This document shows positions 1 to 7,641 of a stretch of 46,532 bases of DNA, in pieces (the first letter of the stretch is position 1; each line of letters opens with the position of its first letter). The translations under genes were made by a program, and so were the position numbers. This DNA is from Lentisphaerota bacterium (GTDB lineage: Bacteria > Verrucomicrobiota > Lentisphaeria > Victivallales > UBA1829), in the NCBI GenBank assembly GCA_015061845.1, contig SUVT01000010.1, positions 1-46,532 on the forward strand, read 5' to 3'. The notes beneath the pieces are model-generated. The model was not told the origin of the DNA. It saw nothing but the letters and a program-made list of their open reading frames with translations, and made no database searches.

Positions 1-226
1 CGATCTGCAAATGGAGCGTTTTCGGTGGTTACCCTGTGGGTAGCCACGCTCAAACTACCATTTCCAACTCATCAACAATCTTTTTTCAGCCAAATTTTGC
101 CGGACTTTTGAAATTACCTCTATTGTTTATTTTTTCTGCCTGTATTATACTTCATATTTAAGAGAAAATCAAGAAAAAAATCAGCCGTAAAAAGAAAAAG
201 TCTTTGAGATTGTTTGACAAAATGAT
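1..226. other. Intergenic DNA with one strong hairpin
   Basis: No coding region is supported here. Positions 25-34 pair with 38-47 (10 bp, one G-T wobble, 3-base loop), and GAGC at 14-17 pairs with GCTC at 48-51 around a bulge, so the first 51 bases can form one long hairpin. No T-run follows on either strand, so it is not an ordinary intrinsic terminator. It could be the 3' part of an element cut by the window edge. The rest is AT-rich and shows nothing clear. Confidence 0.4.
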
Positions 227-261
227 AAAAAAACTGCAGAACGATCGAAATCATTCTACAG
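227..261 (-). terminator. Terminator of operon A
   Basis: On the minus strand an 11-bp stem (234-244 with 251-261, two G-T wobbles, 6-base loop) is followed by seven T residues. It lies 23 bases after the stop codon of the GH130 gene and fits an intrinsic terminator for the prepilin - DUF6067 - GH130 operon. Confidence 0.75.
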
Positions 262-283
262 CCAGAAACGGATCCAAGAATTA

Positions 284-1303
284 TCAAACGCCGCAAAGTT
301 TCAGAAGATCAGCAACATCTGCTGTTGCAACACATTCCACAGTGTCAGCTGCTCCGTAATAGATCTTGACTTCGCCGGAATCTTCCAGGATCATACCGCC
401 GGGAAAAATCACACTCCCGCGCATTCCCTTTGTCTCATACTCATGTTCCGGAACCAGAAACGGCTTTTTGCTCATTCCGATGATCTTTGTCGGATCTTCC
501 GGATCAAGCAGGATCAGCCCGCCGTAATAGATCTTGTTCCAATCCGGATGCCAGGAATAGAGTTCCCCATTGATCTTTTCAACAGCGTGAATGGTCGTAA
601 GCCAGCCCTTTTCTGTTTTGATGGGCGGTGCTGCCGGTCCGATCTTGCTGTTGCTGTAAGGAACCTGTTCCGCTCCGAGAAGCAGTTTGCTCTCGCCCCA
701 GTAACGGCAGTCCGGTGACTTGGAACACCAGATATCAAACTCTTCGTTACCGGCACGGCTGTACACCGGAAAGGGGCGTTCCAGACGCATGAATTTGCCG
801 TCGATCTTCTCCGGAAACAGAACCATATTTCTGTTATCGGGAGTCGTCATGGTGAGATATTCAAAGTTTTCAAAATCATCTGTGACCGCGATTCCGCCGA
901 GAACGCCATGATTTGTGTTTACTGCAAAACAGAGATAACATCTTCCATCGATGACAGTAAGACGCGGGTCGTAGATATGTGCGATCTCATCTGTTTTAAG
1001 TTCCAGACAGGGGTTCGGCTGAACTTCCCAATGAAAACCGTCATCACTGAACGCCAGCCCCAGAGTGATCTGGGTGTTCGGCGGCCAGCGGTACGGTTCT
1101 CCGGTCCGCAAAGCAATCTCCTGCTGTTTCCGGAAATCTTCTTCATACCGTCCATAGTCGTCTCGGAAGATCATAACATACTTTCCGTTGAACTTCGTGA
1201 TTCCTGCATTATAGACTTGCGCCGCAGGATAAGGAATATCCGCAGGAGTCAAAATGGGATTTCCGGCATATTTTTTTACAAAATCTGTTTGTTTGAAATT
1301 CAT
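284..1303 (-). CDS. GH130-family beta-mannoside phosphorylase
   Basis: Glycoside hydrolase family 130 enzymes cleave beta-1,4-mannosides with phosphate, releasing alpha-mannose 1-phosphate in the cytoplasm. The 339-residue protein begins NPILTPADIPYPAAQVYNAG, followed by a FNGKYVMIFRDD strand, and has YDPRLT near residue 111 with the likely catalytic Asp112, then repeated five-bladed-propeller strands. No signal peptide is seen, so it should act inside the cell. An in-frame upstream extension exists but overlaps the preceding gene; the ATG at 1303 has a GGCGGAG ribosome site and lies 5 bases after the upstream stop. It is the last gene of operon A. Substrate (mannosylglucose, mannobiose or mannosyl-GlcNAc) cannot be told from sequence alone. 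Family certain, specificity open. Confidence 0.88.
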   Translation of the reverse strand: MNFKQTDFVKKYAGNPILTPADIPYPAAQVYNAGITKFNGKYVMIFRDDYGRYEEDFRKQQEIALRTGEPYRWPPNTQITLGLAFSDDGFHWEVQPNPCLELKTDEIAHIYDPRLTVIDGRCYLCFAVNTNHGVLGGIAVTDDFENFEYLTMTTPDNRNMVLFPEKIDGKFMRLERPFPVYSRAGNEEFDIWCSKSPDCRYWGESKLLLGAEQVPYSNSKIGPAAPPIKTEKGWLTTIHAVEKINGELYSWHPDWNKIYYGGLILLDPEDPTKIIGMSKKPFLVPEHEYETKGMRGSVIFPGGMILEDSGEVKIYYGAADTVECVATADVADLLKLCGV

Positions 1304-1308
1304 TGCAA

Positions 1309-4300
1309 TTACTCCGCCTTTACTGCGTTCAGGAGATAGAATCCGCGTGCAGGAATTTTGATTGTTGAAGGATAAGCTCTTCTGCCGTCCAGCATATCTC
1401 TGATGGAAGAATAACCTTTCAGATGGATCGTCTCCTGCTTGTATGATGTGTTGAAGCAGACAAGCAGAACTTTTCCGTTCTTCTTCCAGAGAGAGATCTT
1501 GACAGGACTGTCTTCCGGGGAATCCGGGTTTCTCCAGTAAGGAATCCACTCGGCACCGTCTACGCCGAACTCATCCAGCACTTCCCAGACCATACGGAGT
1601 CCGGGCATCATGGCAGAGGTTCCATTCCAGAGCGCTTCCCCGTGGATAAAACTCAACCCGCACATCTCCGCCAATGTTGATTTGTTCTTCTGCGCCTGGA
1701 TATAGTGCATCAGAATTCCGCCCGGGAAGAAATTGGAAACAGTTCCAAGCTGATCGGTTGCACAGAAGATAGACTGGTAATATTCCGGAGTCAGTGTGGA
1801 ATAGTCCGGTGCAGTGAGCCAGCCTTCTCCGGAAGTGATCACATCGACCCAGAGAGCAAGCGGGGTGGCAGAATATCCGTGAAGATAAATGATCCCCTCC
1901 GGATTGTTCCGTTTGACGATCGTCTGATATCGCAGGAACATCTCCCGTGCCTCCAGCAGAGGGATCTTCCCTTGAACATTTCCGTTACGGTCGATATATC
2001 CGCAGCCGTGAAACCGGTTGGAGCAGGGCTTCAGGAATGTCAGATCGAGATAGAAAGATGAGATCTTCTGATCGATTCGTGCCTTGACTCCGGAAAGGTA
2101 GAAGTTCTGCCATGTTCTGACCGGACAGACGTAGGTCCCGTAAGATTCCACCGGTAGTCTGGTGATGGGCCAAGATTCAAATTCCACCAGAAATTTTTGC
2201 GTTTCCGCCGGTTTGATCGGGGTGAAAAACGCATCGAACCAGAGCATCTGCTGGGAAGCATATTTCCCGGCATTTTCTTTGATCCACTTATCAATATACT
2301 CGACTTCGTTTTTCGGGGGCATGGGATTTCCGCTCTGGGGAGCTCGCAGGACCCAGCAGGGCAGCATCAGCGTAAAAACATCATCTTTGGCAAAGGGACG
2401 CAGACTGCGTTTGTTGCGGAAAAATTTGCCGCTGGCATTTCCGGTAAAGACTTTCGGATCCACCGTAGTTCCGGCAATCGCCGCATGTTTGTCGATCGGA
2501 CCGACATATCCGGCACCGGCACGGCGCAGCTTCCGACGGTTGAACGGTGTCTTGGTGGGAGTCAGGAAAAAACCAAACTCATAATCCAACACCGATTTCA
2601 GTTCCACCTGATTATCGATCAGGAAAAATTCACATTCAAACTTTTCTCTGCTGTCAACGGTCTCTGAATATTTTTTTGCAACAGACATATTTTTACTGGA
2701 GGGCAGCGCAAAGAAAACGCCCCGGTCTTCTCCGCCGATCCAGTAGAAGTTATGGAAAATATCTCCGGCATTCCATCCGTTATCAGAGAAACCGAACGAG
2801 AACTGAACTCCGGGGGCAGGAAGTTGTTTCTGAGACTTTGCCCTGCCGATCAATGCGGTATTGTACATCAGTTCACGAACATTCATGGCATTATTGGCGC
2901 GCATGTAGCGCAGCTGAGCAGGATCCAGCGGAAGAACAATGGAGAGCTTCTTCAGTTTTATACCCGGTTTCAACGGTTTTACAATAGCGTTGTACCATGC
3001 CATACCGTCAAATTCAACACGGATATCAGCCGAAATCTCCAGTTCGGACGAACTCATTTTCATGCGGATCGAAGCACCTCTGGCATCCCGGGATATGATC
3101 TCAGGGGCCTGAAGACTCTTCAATATCTGAACACCGGAGGATGTCTCTGCGTGAAAACGGAATGCTTTTGCCGCAAACGCTTCGCCGCGAAGAAAAACCT
3201 GTTCCGGAAGAATAGAGTCTTTCCCGAACTGATAGGTGTTCAACCCGGTCGTGATCATGATCTTTCCATTCCGGAATTTGACTTCCGGAGTAGTCCATCC
3301 CGGCGGTGGAACAACAGCTTTTCCGAGTTCGTCAGCATCCATCCATGCAGAACGTTTCAAAACAGTTTTCTTCGTCGTAAATGTGTTTTTGACGGATCCT
3401 TTTGCATCAAGAAGCTGAGCGTTCAAAATCAACTCTGTTCCGGGCTTGACTCCGGAAATATTGAACTTGAACTCATAGTAATTTTCTTTGTCTTTCAAAT
3501 TCAAAGCGGTCTTGCCGAGAACTTTCCCGGCAGTATCTTTCAATTCGATCCTGACCGTATGTTTTCCCTTCAGACCGAGCGAGGCAAGATTACCCATCCC
3601 GATAAAGGACATTTCCTGATGGTTGATCTCTGCCTGAACTTTGAAGATCGGCGTGAGTGTGGTGGTGTACCGTCCGGCTGCAACAGTTCCGTGTTCATCA
3701 TTCAGCCGCCAGTACATCATGGAATGGATATCACAGTCAGCACTGACTTTTTCCGGCCAGTCGATATTCATCCCGTTGGTCGCGATTTTTTTGGCAGTAC
3801 GGAGGGGCTGGCTGGATTTTCCGATTTCCCAGAGCAAGCCGCTCAATTCTCCCTTAATGGGAGCTGTACAGGAACCCTTTACGCCGAAAACGACCTCTTT
3901 GTCTGCCCGGAAGACAGGAAGATCACCGCAGAAGTGAAGCAGCCCGAACTCATGGGGATTGATCCAGTCGCGCCCTTTCAAAACAGGTGTCCAGGTCACG
4001 GCTCTGTCAGGGTTTCCATTCAGATCTTTCCGGATATTTCCGAAACAGTGCAGGAACTGAGCAGGGATGATCGTTCCTTTTTCCGGAGAAGGAATATCAA
4101 GGCTCTTCCACGGGATCGCTGCTTCCACTTCCCAGGTATAAGCACTCATATAAGACTGGGCAATCAGGCGTCCGGCACTTTTCCATTCCGGATTCCACTG
4201 CTGCGGCGGCTGTTTGACCTGACCTTTCGCTTTCATATCAGCTCTGCCCCCGGCACGTTCCACGATCAGACGGACAACATCATTTTTCTTTGTCCGGTCC

Positions 4301-4641
4301 GGGATCAGGGCAATATCAAGACAGTCTACGCTCCAGATTCCCAGATTGTCAAACGGAATCGGCTTGTACGCCGCTTCCCAGTCGATATCTGTCCGGAAGC
4401 CGACATACAGATTATCTTTGTCATAAGCAAGATACAAATCCTGCTTTTTGTAAGAGAGTATCCCCGTAGAGTTTCCGAAACCGGGAAGCCGGGCGGCTTT
4501 TCCCCATTCTTTGTCACTGAGTTTTCCGTCAATTACAGGTGCTTCTTTAAACTCCGGAACACGACAGACAAAATACTCGTTATATGCGGAACAGAGTACT
4601 GCCGCAGAACCGGCAATAATGGATAGAATAATCTTTTTCAT
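1309..4641 (-). CDS. Giant secreted glycoside-hydrolase-like protein (DUF6067, N-terminal CBM9-like)
   Basis: A 1110-residue protein with a typical signal peptide (MKKIILSIIAGSAAVLCSAY). Residues about 25-240 resemble a CBM9-like carbohydrate-binding domain (VIDGKLSDKEW, then WSVDCLDIALIPD and YTWEVEAAIPW). The middle is beta-rich, like a glycosidase super-sandwich. The C-terminal half (about 700-1060) resembles the DUF6067 putative glycosidase domain, with WFDAFF, YLDLTFLKPC and HGEALW blocks that suit a TIM barrel with acidic residues. It probably acts outside the inner membrane on a polysaccharide or glycoprotein glycan and feeds products to the GH130 phosphorylase encoded next. It starts 24 bases after the prepilin gene with AGAGGA before the ATG. 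The catalytic residues are not identified with confidence. Confidence 0.75.
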   Translation of the reverse strand: MKKIILSIIAGSAAVLCSAYNEYFVCRVPEFKEAPVIDGKLSDKEWGKAARLPGFGNSTGILSYKKQDLYLAYDKDNLYVGFRTDIDWEAAYKPIPFDNLGIWSVDCLDIALIPDRTKKNDVVRLIVERAGGRADMKAKGQVKQPPQQWNPEWKSAGRLIAQSYMSAYTWEVEAAIPWKSLDIPSPEKGTIIPAQFLHCFGNIRKDLNGNPDRAVTWTPVLKGRDWINPHEFGLLHFCGDLPVFRADKEVVFGVKGSCTAPIKGELSGLLWEIGKSSQPLRTAKKIATNGMNIDWPEKVSADCDIHSMMYWRLNDEHGTVAAGRYTTTLTPIFKVQAEINHQEMSFIGMGNLASLGLKGKHTVRIELKDTAGKVLGKTALNLKDKENYYEFKFNISGVKPGTELILNAQLLDAKGSVKNTFTTKKTVLKRSAWMDADELGKAVVPPPGWTTPEVKFRNGKIMITTGLNTYQFGKDSILPEQVFLRGEAFAAKAFRFHAETSSGVQILKSLQAPEIISRDARGASIRMKMSSSELEISADIRVEFDGMAWYNAIVKPLKPGIKLKKLSIVLPLDPAQLRYMRANNAMNVRELMYNTALIGRAKSQKQLPAPGVQFSFGFSDNGWNAGDIFHNFYWIGGEDRGVFFALPSSKNMSVAKKYSETVDSREKFECEFFLIDNQVELKSVLDYEFGFFLTPTKTPFNRRKLRRAGAGYVGPIDKHAAIAGTTVDPKVFTGNASGKFFRNKRSLRPFAKDDVFTLMLPCWVLRAPQSGNPMPPKNEVEYIDKWIKENAGKYASQQMLWFDAFFTPIKPAETQKFLVEFESWPITRLPVESYGTYVCPVRTWQNFYLSGVKARIDQKISSFYLDLTFLKPCSNRFHGCGYIDRNGNVQGKIPLLEAREMFLRYQTIVKRNNPEGIIYLHGYSATPLALWVDVITSGEGWLTAPDYSTLTPEYYQSIFCATDQLGTVSNFFPGGILMHYIQAQKNKSTLAEMCGLSFIHGEALWNGTSAMMPGLRMVWEVLDEFGVDGAEWIPYWRNPDSPEDSPVKISLWKKNGKVLLVCFNTSYKQETIHLKGYSSIRDMLDGRRAYPSTIKIPARGFYLLNAVKAE

Positions 4642-4665
4642 GGTGCTTGATCCTCTTATAAAAAT

Positions 4666-5364
4666 TTATTCTGTGAACCCGTTGCTGGGTCCCCAGGGGG
4701 CTTCTGTATTGTCTTTCCCCTGTATTTCGCTGGCACGGACACTTACCACATGGAAATCAGAGTAAAGAATATTCAAAGACTGATGATGTCTTGCAGGTGT
4801 GCCATTGTAACCAGCCCAGCCGGTATTGGTCAGGGCATAGCCGGTACCGTTATCAGCCTCTTTCGATTCTGTCAGAAGACAACGCATGGAAGGACCTTTA
4901 ATCTTTGTGATCTTCCGGTAATAAAGAGATGTTTCATTTGCCAGGGCATGACCACTGGTCTGATTGTGGGAGGGATATGTATGAGCGTTCATTCCGTAAT
5001 TGTAAAGATTGTTGTATGTCAGCTTCATGGAAGGACAAAGCAGATGTTTGTATCCGTTGTTTTTGACTCTGTAAGCTGTCGAAGCGTAATCGGATGCGAG
5101 ATGTCCGCCGACCTGAAGCAGCGCGATCCAGGTCTTTTTGGAGGCTATATTGTCATAACATGCCGGCAGGTAATCATCTGAATCGCCGTGATAAAGGATA
5201 AAGCTGTTCCCCATTTGTTTCAGGTTGTTTACACAGGAAGCTCCTCTTCCTTTTTCCCGGGCGGAGTTGAGAGTCGGTAAGAGCATTCCGGCAAGGATCG
5301 CGATAATTGCAATTACTACCAGAAGTTCGATGAGAGTGAACCGTTTTTGTGTGTAACTGTTCAT
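4666..5364 (-). CDS. Prepilin-type secreted protein (H-X9-DG class), first gene of operon A
   Basis: A 232-residue protein with a type IV prepilin/pseudopilin N-terminus: a short basic leader (MNSYTQKR), then [18 protein letters not shown] with the conserved Glu at +5 (residue 13). Position -1 is Arg, not the Gly that prepilin peptidase usually needs. The rest is a globular domain with one of the usual motifs of this family, [19 protein letters not shown], and a degenerate C-terminal H-X9-DG motif ([12 protein letters not shown], Gly replaced by Phe). Such proteins occur in large paralogous sets in Lentisphaerae and Planctomycetes and their role is unknown. It is promoter-proximal in an operon with a secreted hydrolase and a cytoplasmic phosphorylase. 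Start supported by AAAGGAAG before the ATG. Confidence 0.85.
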   Translation of the reverse strand: MNSYTQKRFTLIELLVVIAIIAILAGMLLPTLNSAREKGRGASCVNNLKQMGNSFILYHGDSDDYLPACYDNIASKKTWIALLQVGGHLASDYASTAYRVKNNGYKHLLCPSMKLTYNNLYNYGMNAHTYPSHNQTSGHALANETSLYYRKITKIKGPSMRCLLTESKEADNGTGYALTNTGWAGYNGTPARHHQSLNILYSDFHVVSVRASEIQGKDNTEAPWGPSNGFTE

Positions 5365-5429
5365 TTTTCTTCCTTTCGTTTGGATTCCGGTTGAAAATTT
5401 GAAAAAACCTGTTTTTTGTTTTCTGATTT

Positions 5430-5458
5430 AAGATAATACAGTTATGAACGAAAAACAA
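5430..5458 (-). promoter_or_regulatory. Predicted promoter of operon A
   Basis: On the minus strand TTGTTT (5458-5453) and TATCTT (5435-5430) are separated by 17 bases, with about 65 bases of leader before the prepilin ATG. It faces away from the lacI-type promoter, so the two share a control region of about 200 bases. Confidence 0.55.
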
Positions 5459-5501
5459 TCCCGGAAAAGAGGAAAAATATGAAACAAATTGAAACACACA
5501 C

Positions 5502-5534
5502 TTGACTATTTTCATTTTACTGATACATTATCAG
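5502..5534 (+). promoter_or_regulatory. Promoter of the LacI-type gene with palindromic operator
   Basis: TTGACT (5502-5507), 16 bases, TACATT (5524-5529). A 15-base palindrome CTGATACATTATCAG (5520-5534) covers the -10 box, the expected place for an autorepressing operator. It lacks the central CG usual for LacI-family operators, so the site is tentative. Confidence 0.55.
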
Positions 5535-5560
5535 AAAAGACGTCAGAACGGAGGTGAAAC

Positions 5561-6532
5561 ATGAGCTGTAATGTCAGATTACTGGCAAAAGAAGCCGGAT
5601 GTTCCCCGGCAACAGTCTCCCGGGTCCTGAATGATTTTCCCTATGTCAAACCGGAACTGCGGAAACGGGTGATCCGCGCAGCCCAGAAATACAATTATTC
5701 TCTGTACCGGAACTGCTTTCTTGTAATCATTCCGGAAAATGCCTATTTCTGCGGATATCTCGGTCTGATGCTGCAGGAACTTCAGCGGGAGGCCTTCCGG
5801 AGAAATTACCATCTTTCCATCGCCACAGAACAGGATCTGGCATTCACAAGCGGGGCGCATCTGTTTGACGGCGTTATCTCCCTGCAGGGGCGTATCGGAT
5901 TGGAAAAACGGTGGAGTACCAACGAAATCCTTCCCATGGTCTGTATCAACTCCATCGGAAAAGCCGACGATAATATCCTGCGTGTTTCTTCCGACAATAA
6001 ACAGGGGATCTTTCTGGCGCTGGACCATTTGAAATCCCGCGGACACCGGAAGATCGCTTTTATCGCCCCGGATATCCGTCAACCCGAAGATGCAACAGAT
6101 ACTCAGGAACGGCAAAAATTTTATAGACAGTGGATGCAGAATAATTTCCCGGAAGTTGAACCGTTGATTAGTGAATTCCCTTTTTATGAAACAGAAAAAA
6201 AGAAACGGATCCTTATACTGAAAAAACTGATCCGGCAGGGGATCACCGCGTTTCTTGCTCCCGGGGAAGGCGTTTGCGCACCACTCTATTATCACCTCAA
6301 CCTGCTGAATGTACGGATCCCGGAAGATATTTCCATCGTCGGAATGGAACATGACCACGTTTCATTTGCCTTGTCTCCGGCAGAAACAACCATCGGGCAG
6401 AACTGGAAAAAACTGGCAGCAGGAGCTTTGGATATTCTGGAAAAAATCCATTCAAAATCTCCTGTTCATGACTTGAGTATCCCATTCCTTTTGTATGAAC
6501 GGGGAAGTGTTGCTTACCTGAAAGGAGATTGA
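5561..6532 (+). CDS. LacI-family transcriptional regulator
   Basis: A 323-residue regulator. Residues 5-50 form the LacI-type helix-turn-helix (VRLLAKEAGCSPATVSRVLND), and the rest is a periplasmic-binding-protein-like sensor fold, with the segments HLKSRGHRKIAFIAPD and ISIVGMEHDHVSFA expected in this family. It is divergent from operon A (prepilin, DUF6067 protein, GH130) and most likely controls it in response to a sugar liberated from that operon's substrate. GGAGGTG lies just before the ATG. The next gene (YaiI family) starts 3 bases after its stop, so the two are cotranscribed. Effector unknown. Confidence 0.9.
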   Translation: MSCNVRLLAKEAGCSPATVSRVLNDFPYVKPELRKRVIRAAQKYNYSLYRNCFLVIIPENAYFCGYLGLMLQELQREAFRRNYHLSIATEQDLAFTSGAHLFDGVISLQGRIGLEKRWSTNEILPMVCINSIGKADDNILRVSSDNKQGIFLALDHLKSRGHRKIAFIAPDIRQPEDATDTQERQKFYRQWMQNNFPEVEPLISEFPFYETEKKKRILILKKLIRQGITAFLAPGEGVCAPLYYHLNLLNVRIPEDISIVGMEHDHVSFALSPAETTIGQNWKKLAAGALDILEKIHSKSPVHDLSIPFLLYERGSVAYLKGD

Positions 6533-6535
6533 TTG

Positions 6536-6994
6536 ATGACGATTTATATTGATAACGATGCCATGCCGCGTCCATTGAAAGAAGTGCTGTTCAAAGTGGC
6601 ACAGCGGGAACAGGTGAAAACTGTTTTTGTTGCGGCATTTGCTCAAAATGTTCCGTTCTCGGATTTCATCGTTTCCGTGGCAGCCGGAACCGCATTCAAC
6701 GGAGCAGATGACTGGATCGCAGAACATGTCTCTGAAGGTGATCTGGTCGTCACAGCGGATATTCCTCTGGCAGACCGTGCCATTACTGTTGGAGCGGAAG
6801 TCCTGAATACAAAAGGGGAATTTTTCACGCCTGCGAACATAAAAAATGCACTTGCCATGCGTGAATTGATGGAAGAGTTGCGGATCACCGGAGAAGTTAC
6901 CGGTGGACCTCCGCCGTTTTCCGACCGGCAGAGAATCGACTTCACCAACGCCCTGAACCGGTATCTGACGAAAAGAAAAAAATCATTCCGCTGA
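6536..6994 (+). CDS. YaiI/YqxD family protein (UPF0178, DUF188)
   Basis: A 152-residue protein matching the UPF0178 family over its full length: N-terminal IYIDNDAMPRPLKEVL, central VSEGDLVVTADIPLADRAI, and C-terminal GGPPPFSDRQRIDF. The family is related to NYN/PIN nuclease folds, with acidic residues near the N-terminus (Asp5, Asp7) and in the TADIPLA block; the substrate is not known. The ATG lies 8-9 bases after AAAGGAG at the 3' end of the upstream regulator gene; a TTG one codon earlier is less likely. It is cotranscribed with the LacI-type gene, but there is no clear functional link to sugar use. Confidence 0.88.
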   Translation: MTIYIDNDAMPRPLKEVLFKVAQREQVKTVFVAAFAQNVPFSDFIVSVAAGTAFNGADDWIAEHVSEGDLVVTADIPLADRAITVGAEVLNTKGEFFTPANIKNALAMRELMEELRITGEVTGGPPPFSDRQRIDFTNALNRYLTKRKKSFR

Positions 6995-7034
6995 CTGAGT
7001 ATTGGAAAAATTCTTTGTAAATTCTTCAAATTGA

Positions 7035-7063
7035 TTGGCAATTTTCTGAAAGGGGATTATATT
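7035..7063 (+). promoter_or_regulatory. Promoter of tRNA-Ser
   Basis: TTGGCA (7035-7040), 17 bases, TATATT (7058-7063), then GGGATAG and the mature tRNA start about 21 bases downstream. Confidence 0.6.
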
Positions 7064-7084
7064 ACGGGATAGCTTACTCTATGC

Positions 7085-7173
7085 GGAGAGATGGCTGAGT
7101 GGTCGAAGGCGGCGGTCTCGAAAACCGTTATACCCTCCGGGTATCAGGGGTTCAAATCCCCTTCTCTCCGCCA
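7085..7173 (+). tRNA. tRNA-Ser(CGA)
   Basis: Acceptor GGAGAGA (7085-7091) pairs with TCTCTCC (7163-7169), followed by discriminator G and an encoded CCA. The D arm (TGGCTGAGTGGTCGAAGGC), the anticodon loop CTCGAAA giving anticodon CGA (reads UCG), a long class II variable arm (TATACCCTCCGGGTA) and a T arm with GGTTCAAATCC are all present. The 89-base length fits a class II serine tRNA. Confidence 0.95.
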
Positions 7174-7287
7174 TTTTGCAAAAAATGGCGAACGAAGCCG
7201 CAAGGCTTCACTTCACTATGCCGTCAGGCACAACTTCACATCTTCATGCGGAGACAGCCGCTCTTCACTCAAAAGGCATAGCCTTTT
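7170..7287 (+). repeat. Array of small hairpins separated by CTTCA spacers
   Basis: Directly after the tRNA come consecutive short hairpins of different sequence: 7170-7177/7182-7189 (8 bp, GCAA loop; it overlaps the tRNA 3' end), 7194-7199/7204-7209 (6 bp, GCAA loop), 7219-7222/7227-7230 (4 bp, GTCA loop), 7248-7251/7258-7261 (4 bp, 6-base loop) and 7271-7277/7281-7287 (7 bp, ATA loop). The spacers repeat CTTCA five times (CTTCACTTCACT, CTTCACATCTTCA, CTTCACTC). The first hairpin could help tRNA 3' processing and the last is terminator-like with TTTTCTT. No open frame here looks coding. Confidence 0.6.
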
Positions 7288-7525
7288 CTTCCTTGCCACG
7301 GCATAATAAAATCTTTCACTGTTCCTGAAAAGAAACTGATTGGTTGCCAAGGTTAAATAATACTCAACACAGGTTGACACTTTTTAATTAAATTTTTATT
7401 CTTTTTGCAAAATGTATTGCTTAAGCAAACGATATTTTGTATATAAAATCAAATTAAAACTATCTGATATTTATTCTATTATTCATATTTATCAAAGAAA
7501 AATTAAAAATATTTCAAAAATTCAC

Positions 7526-7553
7526 TTGACTTTTTATCAAAACAGTGTATATT
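7526..7553 (+). promoter_or_regulatory. Promoter of tiny RNA, copy 1
   Basis: TTGACT (7526-7531), 16 bases, TATATT (7548-7553). Sequence and spacing are identical in the second copy at 18098-18125. Confidence 0.75.
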
Positions 7554-7556
7554 AAT

Positions 7557-7615
7557 CCCCATAAGACAGGATTGGAGCCTATCGGGGGGGGTAAGACTTC
7601 AGTTCTGTCTTTTTT
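7557..7615 (+). ncRNA. Candidate small RNA of about 59 nt, family 2, copy 1
   Basis: The RNA predicted to start just after the -10 box has CCCC at 7557-7560 able to pair with the G-run at 7584 onward, a GATTGGA segment (7570-7576), and a terminator hairpin AAGAC (7593-7597)/GTCTT (7607-7611) running into T residues. A second AAGACAG (7563-7569) is also perfectly complementary to CTGTCTT (7605-7611), so two mutually exclusive folds are possible. The copy at 18129 differs mainly in the length of the G-run (8 here, 6 there). It ends 27 bases before the convergent stop codon of the FAD oxidoreductase gene, so it may also overlap that mRNA's 3' end. No known RNA family recognised. Confidence 0.6.
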
Positions 7616-7641
7616 GGTTGGGCTTGAGCTTAAAGCGACAA

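Larger units (their letters stand above)
7348..7616 (+). repeat. Dispersed repeat, copy 1 (carries a tiny RNA gene)
   Basis: About 270 bp starting AAGGTTAAATAATACTCAA and ending in the terminator T-run; it matches 17934-18188. The AT-rich left 180 bp is clearly homologous but diverged with small indels, whereas the last 95 bp (promoter and RNA) are almost identical. The conserved end is therefore the functional part. No transposase or coding frame is present. Confidence 0.75.

Noticed and set aside
2752-4626. Open frame of 624 codons on the plus strand
   Set aside because: Antisense to the DUF6067 gene, which has a signal peptide and family motifs; the antisense translation shows none.
7091-7306. 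Short open frames across the tRNA
   Set aside because: They translate the tRNA-Ser gene and the hairpin array and carry no protein features.
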